From: Artocarpus heterophyllus
Lineage: Eukaryota > Streptophyta > Magnoliopsida > Rosales > Moraceae
Assembly: GCA_025403435.1 (NCBI GenBank)
Contig: CM046337.1
Span: 7,674,768 to 7,738,767, forward strand
Reading direction: 5' to 3'
DNA: 64,000 nucleotides
The number at the start of each line of letters is the position of its first letter. Positions within the stretch are counted from its first letter, which is position 1. The position numbers and the translations under genes were made by a program. The notes under the pieces were generated by a model. That model did not search any database. It was not told the origin of the DNA and was given only the letters and a program-made list of their open reading frames with translations. Positions 47,609 to 60,110 of the stretch are shown here, piece after piece.

Positions 47609-49235
47609 AATTTTTGAATTATACAGAAGATAACAGGTGCTATTGCCCTTTCCCCCCTTCGCATATAAGAATTTCTCCCCCACTTTTTTTTTTTCCCTCT
47701 TTTTTCCTTCACTGTAAATGTGAGCTGGAGTTCTTGTATGTAATATGCCTCTTCTTAGGAACCCCATATTCCCATTTTGTTAATTGGCCTTGATTTTCAT
47801 AATAATAACTCCATTCTATTGATCAAGCAAGGCACAAGCCAAGAACAAGAGACAAGGCTGAGCCATATAATAATTGCAAAGAAAACCAAGCAAAGACAAA
47901 ACAGTGCATTTTGCCAACGTTTGAGTCATAAACTAACAAAAACCAACAATGTTGAGGAGCTGCAAAGCTGATTTTTAAGATTTGGCAAATGAAGTTTTCT
48001 TCCTGACACAATAGCCAAGGATTCTGGACCTTCTTGTCATCCTGCCGTCTCACTGTGCCACCATGGGTAACATACTAACATTTGTCTTGACAGCAGAAAA
48101 TGCAAAAAACAAAAAAGAAAAAGAATTTTTAAATTATTATGGATTAAAATCTCGCTATTTATAAAATCAAGTGTTAATAGTATGTAGTGTATGTTTTTAG
48201 GGTGAAATTTACTGTTCAATTAAAAGTGGGCCCTAATCCTACACTTGTGCCATTTTGTGACAAAGGCGTGAGTGGAGTATGTTGTGCCAGCTTAAAATTG
48301 CACTGGGCCCATCAAATTAAATCCCAGTTTACAGTACTTTGTCTTCCTAGTTCACATCAAAACCCAAGCCTTGGCTTTTCAATTTGGTGGGAATGGAAAA
48401 GGATCCTTGTGTGGGGACTTAATATTAATTTTTAAATTATACAGAAGATAACAGGTGCTATTGCCCTTTTCCCCCTTCGCATATAAGAATTTCTCCCCCA
48501 CTTTTTTTTTTTCCTTCACTGTAAATGTGAGCTGGAGTTCTTGTATGTAATATGCCTCTTCTTAGGAACCCCATATTCCCATTTTGTTAATTGGCCTTGA
48601 TTTTCATAATAATAACTCCATTCTATTGATCAAGCAAGGCACAAGCCAAGAACAAGAGACAAGGCTGAGCCATATAATAATTGCAAAGAAAACCAAGCAA
48701 AGACAAAACAGTGCATTTTGCCAACGTTTGAGTCATAAACTAACAAAAACCAACAATGGTGAGGAGCTGCAAGGCTGATTTTTAAGATTTGGCAAATGAA
48801 GTTTTCTTCCTGACACAATAGCCAAGGATTCTGGACCTTCTTGTCATCCTACTGTCTCACTGTGTCACCATGAGTAACATACTAACATTTGTCTTGACAG
48901 CAGAAAATGCAAAAAACAAAAAAAAAATAGAATTTTTTAAAATATTATAGGTTATAATCTTGTTATTTATAAAATTAAGTGCTAATAATATGTAGTGTAT
49001 TTTTTTAACGTGAAATTTACTGTTCTATTAATAGTGGGTCCTAATCCTACACTTGATTAGGATTGCCCAAAAAATTGTGCCATTTTGTGACAAAGGCTTG
49101 AGTGGAGTATGCTGTGCCAGCTCAAAATTGAACTGGGCCCATCAAATTAAATCCCAGTTCCTAGTTCATATCAAAACCCAAGCCTTGGCTTTTCAATTTG
49201 GTGGGAATGGAAAAGGCTCCTTGTGTGGGGACTTG
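47609..49235. repeat. Tandem duplication of ~810 bp downstream of the RLCK
   Basis: Unit 1 (47609-48426) and unit 2 (48427-49235) are closely similar. Both contain TTATACAGAAGATAACAGG near the start, TGATCAAGCAAGGCACAAGC, CCAACGTTTGAGTCATAAAC and GGGCCCATCAAATTAAATCC. Unit 2 has small insertions and deletions. The ORFs seen in both units are weakly protein-like and run into each other's noncoding parts, so I do not call genes. Unit 1 starts within the likely 3' UTR of the kinase gene. Confidence 0.9.
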
Positions 49236-50139
49236 GCTGCCTACCTATGTTACATTTGTTCAAAGGAATGGTTAACATGTGTCAACAGATATAGAGAAAA
49301 ACAAGGGACTGAGAAAGGAAAAAAGATACCCTATGGGAATCTGCTTTTTTGATGATGGATAAGTCTCACCTACCCCATGATTTTCATCTTTTTCTCGTGG
49401 CCAATAGGCAATATGACCACAATATCCAATATCACATAGTGTCGGTAATTCTGTAACAATGGCCGTCTCTAATTTTGCGTTTAGTGCACGTGTCAAAATG
49501 ATATGACAGCATTATATATAAGCTACGGTGGTGGTTAATACAAATACGGGGTATGCCCTGTTGCTGATTAACGAGAAAACGAGGCGTAGTAAAGTTACTG
49601 TGCAAGAACACTGATTTTATAGTTAAAAAAAAAAAAAAAACCGTGTTTTGAGAGAATAAATTGCAACTATAATTGGTGGATGAGGAACAACCATAAAAAG
49701 CCTAATTACAAGCTTCTCCTAAAAGTCTTCGTAGTCGATCTTTCTATAAGTCTTAGGTGTGCTCTTTATGCATATTTTATTAAAAAATAATCTATTTATG
49801 CTTTGATTTTTAATAAAATGAAAGAAATATGTCTCTGTTTAGCATTTGTCGATTCAAAATAAATCCCTTCTCGACAATCTATTCATTTCTTATCAGTGGT
49901 AGGATTTCTATCAAGGACAAGTTTGGGTTCAAGAATAATAGAAAAACATATACTACAATAGGTTAAAATTAAGGGTGATTTAAATAAGTGTTTAATTATA
50001 GGACCTTGAATGTAAAACTGCCCACGAATTATTTTAATTACAGAACTGTTTGCTATTTTACATGTAAAAACCATTATAACCTTGAACTGTAATAGAAAAT
50101 AATTAACCTCTACATAATAGGCCATTATATGATTATATA
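49236..50139. other. Intergenic, no gene seen
   Basis: AT-rich DNA with a poly-A run near 49625. Nothing recognisable. Confidence 0.5.
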
Positions 50140-50930
50140 TTCTTTATCTTCATAATTAAATAAAATTATGTTTTCATTATCACAATGAAATAATTTTATA
50201 ATTGTGTTTATTAAGATAATGAAATAAGATTGATCATAAAGACTTGTAACTTTATAATTATGATTGTTTTTATTATAAGGTTGAACACCGATATATATAT
50301 GTATATATATATATACACATGATCATCAATGATAAAAGGCATAATGACTACATCTTTATGACAATGAACTAAAACTATAATTAAATTAATTGTCATAAAG
50401 ATTTGTAATTTTATAATTATATATGACAACCTTCGTTACGATTAAAGTAGGATAGCGATATATATATATATATAAAAGATTATAATTTCTTTTATTATCA
50501 TAATAAAATAAGCTTATAATTGTGTTCATTATGATAATGAAATATGATTATATCATAAAGATTTCTAACTTTATAATGATGATTGTTTTTATTACTAATG
50601 TTGAACATTGAAATATATATATGTATATATATATATATAAATATGATAATCAATGTCAATACATAATGGCTGCATCTTTATGATAATGAACTAAAACTAA
50701 ATTATTTTTGTTATTATAAATTTGAAACTTTAAATTATGATTGTCTTTATTATTAATGTTGGACTATATATATATATATAAATTATAATTTCTTTCACTA
50801 TCATAATAAAATAAGTTTATAGTTGCGTTCATTATAATAATGAAATAAGACTATAAATTTATTCATTCATTATCATAAAAATTTGTAACTTTATAATTAT
50901 AATTGTTTTCATAATTAATGTTCAATATTG

Positions 50931-50965
<35 letters not shown>

Positions 50966-51010
50966 CAATGATCAAAGCATAATGACTACATTTTTACGAT
51001 AATAAAATAG
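50140..51010. repeat. AT-rich dimeric minisatellite with embedded TA runs
   Basis: Two alternating unit types of about 155-165 bp follow each other, with TA runs at about 50290, 50458, 50611, 50765 and 50933. Type A carries GTTGAACAtcGA, then TA, then CATAATGRCTRCATCTTTATGA. Type B carries TA, then ATTATAATTTCTTT and ATCATAATAAAATAAG. The full period is about 320 bp. Confidence 0.75.
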
Positions 51011-51789
51011 GATTATAAATACATTCATTATCATATTGAAATATGATTATAAATTCTTTAATAATTATAAATAATTATGAAAATAAAAAATAAATACATA
51101 TATATTCAAAATATGCAAAAAAGGGCATAACGGGTATTACAAGTGCATAATTTTTTTAAAAGTAGACGTATTTGTAATATTATAGAAAAATCGTTATTTT
51201 TAGACTTAAGGTCCTCAAATTGGACACTTTACACAATTACTTCTAAAATTAAACTTCCAAACCATCTTTTTTAATGTTGTGTTATTTTTACAAAACTTTT
51301 ACCCTTGCATTTTTTTAAAACCATTTTAGTCCCCTGAATATGATTTTTTTGGAAATAACATATCTATATCAGTTTTTCCTTGGTTCCTTAACCGGTCCAA
51401 AGATTGGAAAAAAGACCAAAAATACCATTTTTTAAAAGCATCATTTTACTAATATATTTTTTTGAGGTACATTTTACTAATATTTGAATATAATGATAGC
51501 AAACTTCAAAAAAAAAAAAATAATGATAACATTTTAATGATGTTTTTTTCCCTATTTCTTCTTCTTCTTCTTTTTAATTTCAGACTAATTAAATAAAAGG
51601 CAAAAATGAAATAAAAGACATGTGATGTCCTAAATGAAATTTTGTGCACCATAATGATACAGCCTATCAAGATGATTTTTTTCCCCTTAAAAAACGATTT
51701 TTATTAAAGAGTACTATCATTTGTTATTTAAAACAAAAGAAAACAAATAAACAACCTAATCAAAAAAAAAAAAAAAACCAAATAAATGA
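51011..51789. other. Intergenic, no gene seen
   Basis: AT-rich, with poly-A and poly-T runs and a CTTCTTCTTCTTC patch near 51557. Confidence 0.5.
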
Positions 51790-52019
51790 ATAAGCCATCC
51801 GGTCACGTGGACAGCACCTGCAGAAGAAATCTCCCGCCCAAAGCCGTTAGTGATCCTAACTAAACTAAAACTCAATGTCATGAAGCCTCATTACAGACTC
51901 ACTAACGGTCACGCGCTCAACTCCTCCTCAGTCCGTCCAACAAAATCTCACCTTTCCAAGCTCTTCGTCCGTCCAAACCACAATCTCTCTCTCTCTCTTC
52001 CAGTTGTGCGTCATTAGCA
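51790..52019 (+). promoter_or_regulatory. Putative promoter/leader of the membrane-protein gene
   Basis: GC content rises. TCACGTGG (51803-51810) carries an ACGT core, and a CT microsatellite (51983-52000) lies just before ATG 52020, a usual plant leader feature. No clear TATA box was found. Confidence 0.4.
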
Positions 52020-53640
52020 ATGCACATCAAGCTTGCGCGAGGATCGCCTTCGGCCCCGGTGGAGGACGACGTCATGGCGAGCCCGCCGGAGGAACAGAAG
52101 ATGGTCCACCCCAATAGCCACGACTCGCTTCCGCTGTACTTCTCGAGTTCCGCAGTCAGAAAGAGGGAGGTCGGGCGCTCTCACAACTCGTGGCTGGCCG
52201 AGATTGCGGTTCACGCCGTTCCCGTGGTGGTCCTGCTCTGCCTCTTCATCCTTTGGTGGTGCTGTTATCCACCGGGTAACAAAATGTTGATTCCTCTACG
52301 CACATTTTATTTCTTTTTCATAACCTTTTTTTGCCTGGTGATTTGCATGTTTTCGTTTGAAATTCTTGTTCTTTCTTGATTTTAATGTCATTTCGCTTCC
52401 AATTTTTGTATGATATTATTTTGTATCACGCTTTTTCTTCCTGAATTAACTCACATTCTTGAGACTATTTTTCTCTTAAGTTCCTTTCCTTCTCTAATTT
52501 ATTTGCTGTTTGGATTTATTTTTGGAATTTTAAGAGGAACTTACTAATTTTTAAAGCTCAGAAAAAAAAAAAAGGAATCAACAATTTGATATTTCTATGA
52601 GGTTTCTTCGTTCTGTATAAAAGGAGCATAAAGTTTAGGAAATAGATACTCTTTTTAGCGAATTTTTTGGTTTTTAATTCTGCAATTGAAATTTGTATAT
52701 GTTACACAAATTTCAGATAGTTTGGAGATGAAAAAAGGCAGAGCTCTAGCTATCAATCGAGTTGACAACGATAATTCGCCTTTCAACAATACTCAACAGT
52801 CTCAATTGGAAGTTGCTGTTCTTACCGTGGCTAAAATGTCCCTCGTCCCCTCAGTTGATCCTCAGAATTTCACAGAAAAGAATGTAACTCATCAAGAGAA
52901 GCCATCCTCAAAACGGCTGGCCGAGAAGTCGGACTACTCCGTTTTCTATATTGTCCTTCTCTGCCTCGTCATTTTCTGGTGGTTGTGTTTTGCTGGTAAT
53001 ACAAATATGAATTTCTCCTTCAAAAAAATCTTGGTTCGTCGACGCACATTGTAGTTTCTTGGTCTTAGCCCGTTTATGTTTGAAATTCTTGGTCATTCTT
53101 GCTTTTCCTGTCGTTTCACTTTCAATTCTTTTCTGATTTTATATCATGCCTTTGAATTGATGCACATTCTTGTGATTCTATTTTGTTTCATAATTTGGTA
53201 TGTACGGAAATTTAAGATAGGCTTGAACCAACTTGTTATAATTTTGATACAAGTACTATGAGGATTATTTTTCTCAATTAACACTTCCCTAATTTACTTG
53301 TAAAGATGATATGGATAGGGGGACTTCCAAAAACAACATATATAAAGAAAGAAAGAAAGAAAGAAATAGATATTCATTAGTAACTCCTTTTTGGTCTTAA
53401 TTTCCTAATTGAAATTTGTATATGCTCACACAAATTTCAGCAACTATAGAGATGAATCCACGCCGAGTTGTGGCTATAAAGCAGATCGACAATGACCATT
53501 CGTCTTTCAAGGATACTCATCTGGAGATTGCTGTTCTCTCAGTGGCTACAACATCCCCAGTCAACTCAGTTGATCCTCAGAATCTCAAAGGCAAGAATAT
53601 CATAACTCGTAAAGATAAACCGCTGAGCCAAAGCGACTAA
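52020..53640 (+). CDS. Unrecognised plant membrane protein with tandemly duplicated exons
   Basis: Three exons, 52020-52275, 52717-52995 and 53441-53640, join in phase 1 and give 244 aa. Exon 1 (85 aa) ends in a membrane segment VVVLLCLFILWWCC. Exon 2 (93 codons) has a soluble part (RALAINRVDNDNS, SVDPQNF) and ends in a second membrane segment IVLLCLVIFWWLCF. Exon 3 repeats the soluble part (RRVVAIKQIDNDHS, SVDPQNL) and stops before a membrane segment. Both introns start GGTAAYA, contain CGCACATT and TTTGAAATTCTTG, and end ACACAAATTTCAG. So one exon-intron unit was duplicated, and exon 1 may be an older relative. I do not recognise the family. Both hydrophobic stretches could span a membrane, leaving the repeats on the same or opposite sides. 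Expression is unproven; coherent splicing and phase support a real gene. Confidence 0.6.
53345..53368. repeat. GAAA microsatellite in intron 2
   Basis: About six AAAG units in the second intron of the membrane-protein gene. Confidence 0.9.
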
Positions 53641-54318
53641 GAATCGTCATCAACCATCAGTTGCACCATAAGATGATCAATGTAGGATATCCAGAGAATT
53701 TGTTTCTTTTTTCTTCAACATAGTTCTTGACTTCTATAGATTCAGATAGCTATAGATACAAAAACAAGAATCGACAGAAGGTATAGACTACTTGTGTGCC
53801 AAAGTTTGTACAAATGGATACAGCCTATTAGTAATGGTTTTGCTTCTTCTTGGACTTTTTTTCTGGTTGAATCAGAGCTAAGCAGTTTGTCACTTTCTAC
53901 GTGCTGTAATTTCCATGCTTGTTATACCTTTTGCAATATTGAGTTTTGTTCATGTGTGTCTTAAAAAATAAACCATATAAAACACACATAGCATGAGAAA
54001 AAAAAAGTAGTCCTATGTATATTCTGTACTACTATTTGTGCTGCTACAATTCACTAATTTCCCCTCCGCGGCAACTGCCCACCCATAAGTACATTGTTGA
54101 CTTCTTATGTGATGGAAGAACTCTACAACAATCCCTCCTAGGTGACTGCACAAGTAGATTACAAGTGTTTCAGTTAGTATAAGGAAAAAAATAATTATAT
54201 ATATTTTTCAACAATATATAGTATAGGAGAAATATTACGTATGCACATAATATTGTTACTGATCTCCTCTTGGACTTGCCATAAGATAATGTGCTTTTGA
54301 AGGTTAATTTGTTAAATA
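53641..54318. other. Spacer between convergent genes
   Basis: Contains the 3' UTR of the membrane-protein gene. An AATAAA near 53969 could serve as its polyadenylation signal. No other gene is seen. Confidence 0.5.
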
Positions 54319-57273
54319 TTAACTTGTGACATAGAAAAATTTAGTGAATTCCTCTTTTTCAATGACCTTTTGCCAACGAAGAGGGTAAGGCCTTTTCAAG
54401 ACTACAATGGAATCAATCTTGTCTGGCGATTCCATCTTCCACCGGCAGTAAGGGTGGTGGGATCTGTCCCAACCATAAACCCCAACTACTTGCCTCTTCG
54501 ATCGATTGTTTCGAACAGTGTTCATGTAGAAAACAAAGGGCTTCTGGCAAGGGTGCTTGGTGACAGGCCTAGTGTTGAGGCATAAGCAGTGTAGTTGGCT
54601 CTGGGGTACCAATTGAGGAAAGTTCTTGTGGGCATCTCAAGCTCCCTTGGAGAGAGCACTCCCCATAGGATTTGAAACATCTAGCCCCATGAGACAGAGA
54701 TGGACCAGGACTGGCGCTTGTCATAGCAGATCGATTGCTGCATTATGCTGGCCAAGTTGTGCTTGACGGATTGGAATAGGCGTTGCAGGGCTTTTACTCT
54801 GGTGCTACGTGGGAATACTGGCTCCACCACGTCAATGTGGTGAAGAGATAGCAATGGAGTCACGGGATAGGCTCCTAGAAGGCCTAACAGGTCTCCGTAC
54901 ACATCATACTGCATAGATTTATAGTCATAGAGAGCACCAAAAAACAACCAAATTAAGTCACTTTGCGGCGTGATTTTGCAGCAATTGAAGTTAAATTCTG
55001 CTGAAAAATGCATGAAAAGAATGAAGTTTAAGTTCCTAAAATTGAAATTGTTGCAACTTCTTAAGCACTACTACCGATGGTTATTCAAGGTAATGTAGAG
55101 ATGCCTCCACATACATCTACTGTTCAATGACATAAAATCCCACGTTTTACTATGTGCTAGTGTTGGAGTGATGTAAAGTTTTGATATTTAACGTAAAAAA
55201 CGTCCTTAATGTTACCCCTACTGCAAAAAGAATATGATTCTTAGAATAAACAAACTAACAATCTCTACGTATTTTTGCCACTCTTGTCATATAACAAGAG
55301 CAATGCTATATGTGGTTGTTTTTACCCAAACACGTGTTCAATATCACTTTAACTTTAAACCCAGAGACCATCACAGACAAAGACACAGTTTTACATGATA
55401 ATAAATCTTTCGACAAATTTTACAAATTCTCTCTGAACTATATCACTTGTGTTAAAATGTTATTATAATACGTCTTTATATTAACTCCTTAAAATTTAAA
55501 ACGTATTGTTTTTAGACAAAATGATATTTGTAAACTTTATTAAAAGGATAAATTTATTAGCTTATTCAAAATACTTAAAAAACCAACTTGAATTACGGTA
55601 GTTCTTTATTTTCCCTCCATCACTTTAAAGACAGAATATACAAGAGATTGGTGCATAACTAGTTTATTTAAAATGAAAAGAACATTTACATCAAACTCTA
55701 AGTATTATATATAATCTTACTTCAAATGAAAATAAATAATTGCATCCAAAAAAACAATGTTTCAAAATTCGTGAAGTAAATTTAGAGAAATATTATACTT
55801 TAGGGGCACAATATATATGTTTCAAAGTTTATAAGGCATGTTAACTCAAGTGACATAGTTTGAGGGCAACTCGTAAAATTTACCCTAAATCTTTCTATGC
55901 CAAGCCACCAACTAAAATTCTAATTTTTTATATCAATTCTTAGATGTTTAAAAGTTGTTCACGTCAGTTTTTTCTTTAAAGATTATTTACATTCGTAGCA
56001 ATTCAAGATTGGCATAAAAAAGTTGAGATTTGAGGTTTTTTTTTCCCTAGTGCTACGCAACTTGAACATATTAAACCCCCTAATAATTATGTGCTAATTT
56101 GTAAATCTACAATGGATCCATTCATATACCAATTAGGATACAAATTAATTAAGGTTACTATTCTTGAAGAATAATTACATACCAACTTCTAATTGATTAA
56201 CAAATCAGTGGTGATCTGTTGATATGTTTATCATTTTCAAGAGCTTAATATTTAGGTCTAATATATATTAATTACTATTACCTGATGAAACCCTGGTTCT
56301 TTAGTATGCGGAACTCCGAGCTCAGCCATGCAAGCCTGCATGCGATCATCACTCCCACACAACCCCGGATACCTCTGAATGCACCTGTCCTGCATCTTCT
56401 CCAGCTCCTTCGCCAGCGGATAGCTTATCGCGAAACCGCCGCTGCCGAAAGCCATCCCGTACGAGAAGTATATGTTCTGAACATGGCTCTCCGACGAGCT
56501 CCCAACATAATAAAACTGATTATGATCATACTTGTTCAGAACCCTAGCCAAATTATCAACAACAAAAACAGTGTCATCATCTCCCATGACGAACCACCTC
56601 ACGTCCTTCATCCCCAGCCTCAGCGTCTCCGACACCACCCTCGATATCCTCAGCGCCGATCTCCGCCCCTGCCGGTTCGTGTACTTGAATACGTGTCACT
56701 GGAGATCCGAATCTCCAGAAGCGCCTCATCTCTTCTGATCCTCACTTTTTTGTCCAGCCACACCACTCCTCTCGTCTGTCCCGGTCTCCACCACGCCTTG
56801 ATGTATTCTTTCCTCTTGTCCCACAGCTTCGACGACGCAGCTATGCCGAACACAATGTGTTTGAGCTCGGTATTGGAGCGATACTGATCGGCATGTACGG
56901 CCACCAGTTTTCGATCATCTTGCGGAATATCATGGTAGTCTTGAGATGAAGAAGAAGAAGAGGAGGAGGAGGAAGAGTTGGTTTCAAGGTGCTGGAAGGG
57001 GTCGAGGAGATTGGAGGCGGTGGGACATGAGTCGCGGGAGAGGAAGAGGAGTTTGGAGGAGTAGAGGATGTAGAGGACGCAAATGGAGAGGATCATGAAG
57101 CAAGGGAGGTTGGTGCCACGGGCGATCATTATGCTTGATGGGTTGCTGATCCACCTGGAGGAGGGTGTCGTTGGGGGCTTCTTGGTGTCGTTGGCGACTA
57201 TGCCTGCTGCTGCCCCATGTGTGTGTGTGGTTTGATTGGTTCCAACCAACGCCGGCTCAAGGGTAAAGGTCAT
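54319..57273 (-). pseudogene. DUF604/Fringe-like glycosyltransferase pseudogene
   Basis: Two exons on the minus strand (57273-56283 and 54908-54319) encode a protein of the plant DUF604 family, Golgi type II glycosyltransferases related to Fringe/beta-1,3-galactosyltransferases. Exon 1 has a signal anchor (about residues 57-78), a Ser run, WWRPGQTRGVVWLD, the DxD-type motif GDDDTVFVVDN, FGSGGFAISYPLA and GSDDRMQACMAELG. Exon 2 has YDVYGDLLGLL, SLHHIDVVEP, MQQSICYDK, NTRPV and PCQKPFVFYM. Damage against the family pattern: an apparent 4-bp loss near 56690 (frameshift), a TAG at 54681 after SVSWG, a 2-bp loss near 54650 and a 1-bp loss near 54580. With three frameshifts and one stop it cannot make the full enzyme. 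The intron keeps GT-AG. Confidence 0.88.
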
Positions 57274-57338
57274 TAAGGCAACTAAGGCTCATGTTAAGTC
57301 TAAGCTCCTTATTAGTAGGATCATTAACTAATTGCCTT

Positions 57339-57450
57339 AACACCTCAAAATATAAAACATATTATTAGTTAGTTTTCTTTTCTAAAACAAACAAAACACC
57401 TCAAAATATAAAACATATTATTAGTTAGTTTTGTTTTCTAAAACAAACAA
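57339..57450. repeat. 56-bp tandem duplication
   Basis: AACACCTCAAAATATAAAAC starts at 57339 and again at 57395, and the units match almost base for base. It lies just upstream of the DUF604 pseudogene start. Confidence 0.9.
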
Positions 57451-57712
57451 GAAAGAAAAAGCAAATAAGTCTAAGTTTAAAATATGTTTATTTCCCTATA
57501 TTAATTTTTTAATGTTTGCTCTTTTTTTTTTCTTCTTCTAACAATTGATTATATGCATTTTCAAATCTCTCAACATTTTGTAATTTCTTTTCAAATAATT
57601 GTTAGGTTGAAAAATAAGAATAAGAGAAAAAAAATCGCTTAGTTTTACTATAGCTACTGAATATATGCATTTAATATTTGTTCTTACCACCGAATAATTT
57701 CTTTTCAACTTT

Positions 57713-60110
57713 TGTGACACCCGTTATTCTCTTAAGGGTATTAAGGTAATTAGATTAATTACCTAGTATATATATAAAAAAAATCAGAAAATCTCTCATA
57801 ATTCGAAACTCTCTCTCTCTCTACTTTCTCTCTCTAAAAAAATTCTCTCTCTCTCCTCAAAGATCGTTTGAGATTTCGGCATCCGTTTTCGACACCTCCC
57901 GCACCAATGGAAAGCTCTCGACGAGCTGAGTCCAACGAGGTGCCGCGCCGCCCAAAACGCCGCCGGAGGAGACCACACGCGCCGCCCAAAGTGGCGGCAA
58001 AACCCATTTCTTTCCGACGAGATATCTTCGCCGTCCGACGTCCGATCGACGTGATTCTTGTTCCTACACGACCACCGTGATGAGAGGAACAAAACCCACC
58101 CTTGGTGGCAGCTCAACAACCGCCGGATTGCTCCGCCCGCCTATTGCCGCCGTGCACCGCCGCCCCCATGGTGGAACTCCGCCTTGCCGGAGGAGGTGAC
58201 TGACACCACCCCTCCCAATGAGTTCAGAGGATCAAGGGGAGTAAAACCCCTCGATCAATTGCACGGAAGGAGCCGGTTTCGCCGGAGAACGGCCAACGCC
58301 GCCTTCAACCGCCGCGGGAGCCTCCGTTTTGGCTCTTCCCAGCCACGTTTCTTCAAATTGGATGAGGGGAAATGCTCATAGGAGGATGGGTAGCAAAAAC
58401 CCTCAGCCAATTTCAGGTTTCCATCGTCGGAGAATCAAGATCGGAGCTCATCCATTTCTACCGACGTTGTACTTCACGACCCGCTATGTTAGAGGCAGAA
58501 TTGGGTGAAATTGACCCCGCCATTGGACTCAGAAGGGTCGATTTAGGGGGGGTAGGCCCGAGCCCAGCTGCCAACGGACCCCGATTGACGCCGGTCAACG
58601 CCGGTCAAAGTCGGTCAACGCCGGTCAACGGTGGTCAACGCCGGTCAACAGCCAGTCAAAGGCTAAATTAGAATTTTGTGATCCGGACCTCCGATCGAAG
58701 ATCCGAGACCGCCTCCCGACTCGTTTCGATGCTCTGGATGCAATGGTGACCTCCGTTTGAGCAAATTCCACTCCGATGAAAATCATCCGGTACCGATTGC
58801 ACGCGAATCGAGGCGATTTAAACAGCAGTATCGGAGTCCAGAATGACGTTTTCAAGAATGTATGATCTTCAGGAAGCATTCCTAGCCATTCATAGTCGCT
58901 CGAGGAGCACTACAGAGGATGCTTCGTAGATACAGCGAGATACAACTAGATCTGTTTTGCTTGGAGTTCAAGATCAAGGGAGTATGGAGCTAACGTTAAT
59001 TGATTCCAGGATTAAGAGACTGTTGATAAGCTTGAAAGGTAGGGATTCTATTACTCATCTTTTGTGAGGTTTTTATAGAATTAAAATTGATTGTTTTGCC
59101 GCAATATATATATATCTATGTTGAACTGATATTATATGTGTATCACATATGAAACTATGACATGGACTCGTCTTGTATTGTACGGCGAGGAACATAATGA
59201 ATTGACACATGTTATAAATTGAGAAGCATGGTTAGGAAAATTAACTCTATTAATAATGATTTAATATAGAGAAATTGTGAGACATGAAAAGGGCGACGGT
59301 TACGTCCTTGGGCATAAATACCCTAAAAGGTAAAATAGGGGGAAGGTGATGACGCTTCCTTGGGTTGAAAGTCCCAGAACACACTGTACAGGAATTGATT
59401 TGGTGAGGACTCGGGGCTTGATGTCCCCTCACCGGAACACCCTTGGAATGTTTATAGGATGATCAAGTACGCCCATTTGGGTTTCGATGAGTTGAGTGAT
59501 ACTCAATTTAACATGGATACCTAGGAACAATGATGATTGGTAATATTTGTATAAATGTGTAATTATGACACTTGGTAATGATTAACTACGGTATCCATAA
59601 GATGTGATCATAATAAACCTCATAATCTGGAATATGATGTGACTTACTAACCATGCAGATTTTAATATGGTAATGATAAAAACCTAAAGGTGAGTAATGG
59701 CTTTCTCTACTGAGCATAGTGTTGCTCATACCCTTATGTTTATATATTTTCAGGACTCACTAAGTGTGAGGTGGCTACGAGAAATATAGTTGAGGAAGCG
59801 ATGTAACTATATTACATTGGGACTGCTCAATTGTAAAGAATGTTCTTCATGATAATGTAAGCATCAATTGTTACTTTCTGTGACTGTATTATAATGTGTT
59901 GAGGGTTAAAATGATGATGACAACAGTTTATATTATTAAATTTAAGGTGCTACATTAAAACTGTGGTTTATTTATAGTTTATATTTTTATTTTTGAGTTG
60001 AGAGTTTTCATTTAAGTCCCGGGCAAATTTTATTTTTAAGGTTTTACTTTTATTATTTATTTTTATTTTATCTCATTAAAAACTGTTAACCCCCATATAG
60101 GGGCGTTACA
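57713..60110 (+). mobile_element. Solo LTR of the NABP/LOG element family with a different 5' half
   Basis: A 2398-bp LTR running TGTGACACCC...GGGGCGTTACA with a perfect target duplication ACTTT (57708-57712 and 60111-60115). The first ~55 bp and everything from about 58970 to the end match the LTRs of copies A and B. Positions 57780-58965 are unrelated and GC-rich. No internal region, primer site or cargo ORF is left, so it arose by LTR-LTR recombination. ORFs in the GC-rich half are not considered genes. Confidence 0.9.
58581..58660. repeat. 10-bp tandem repeat in the chimeric LTR
   Basis: Eight units of a 10-bp word near CCGGTCAACG follow without interruption, from CCGATTGACG to GCCAGTCAAA. 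Confidence 0.9.

Noticed and set aside
47777..48778. 64-aa ORFs found twice downstream of the kinase
   Set aside because: They recur because of the tandem duplication and overlap equally good antisense ORFs, with no domain seen.
57868..58671. Arg/Pro-rich ORFs in the GC-rich half of the solo LTR
   Set aside because: They overlap in several frames inside an LTR bounded by a target duplication, with composition effects enough to explain them.
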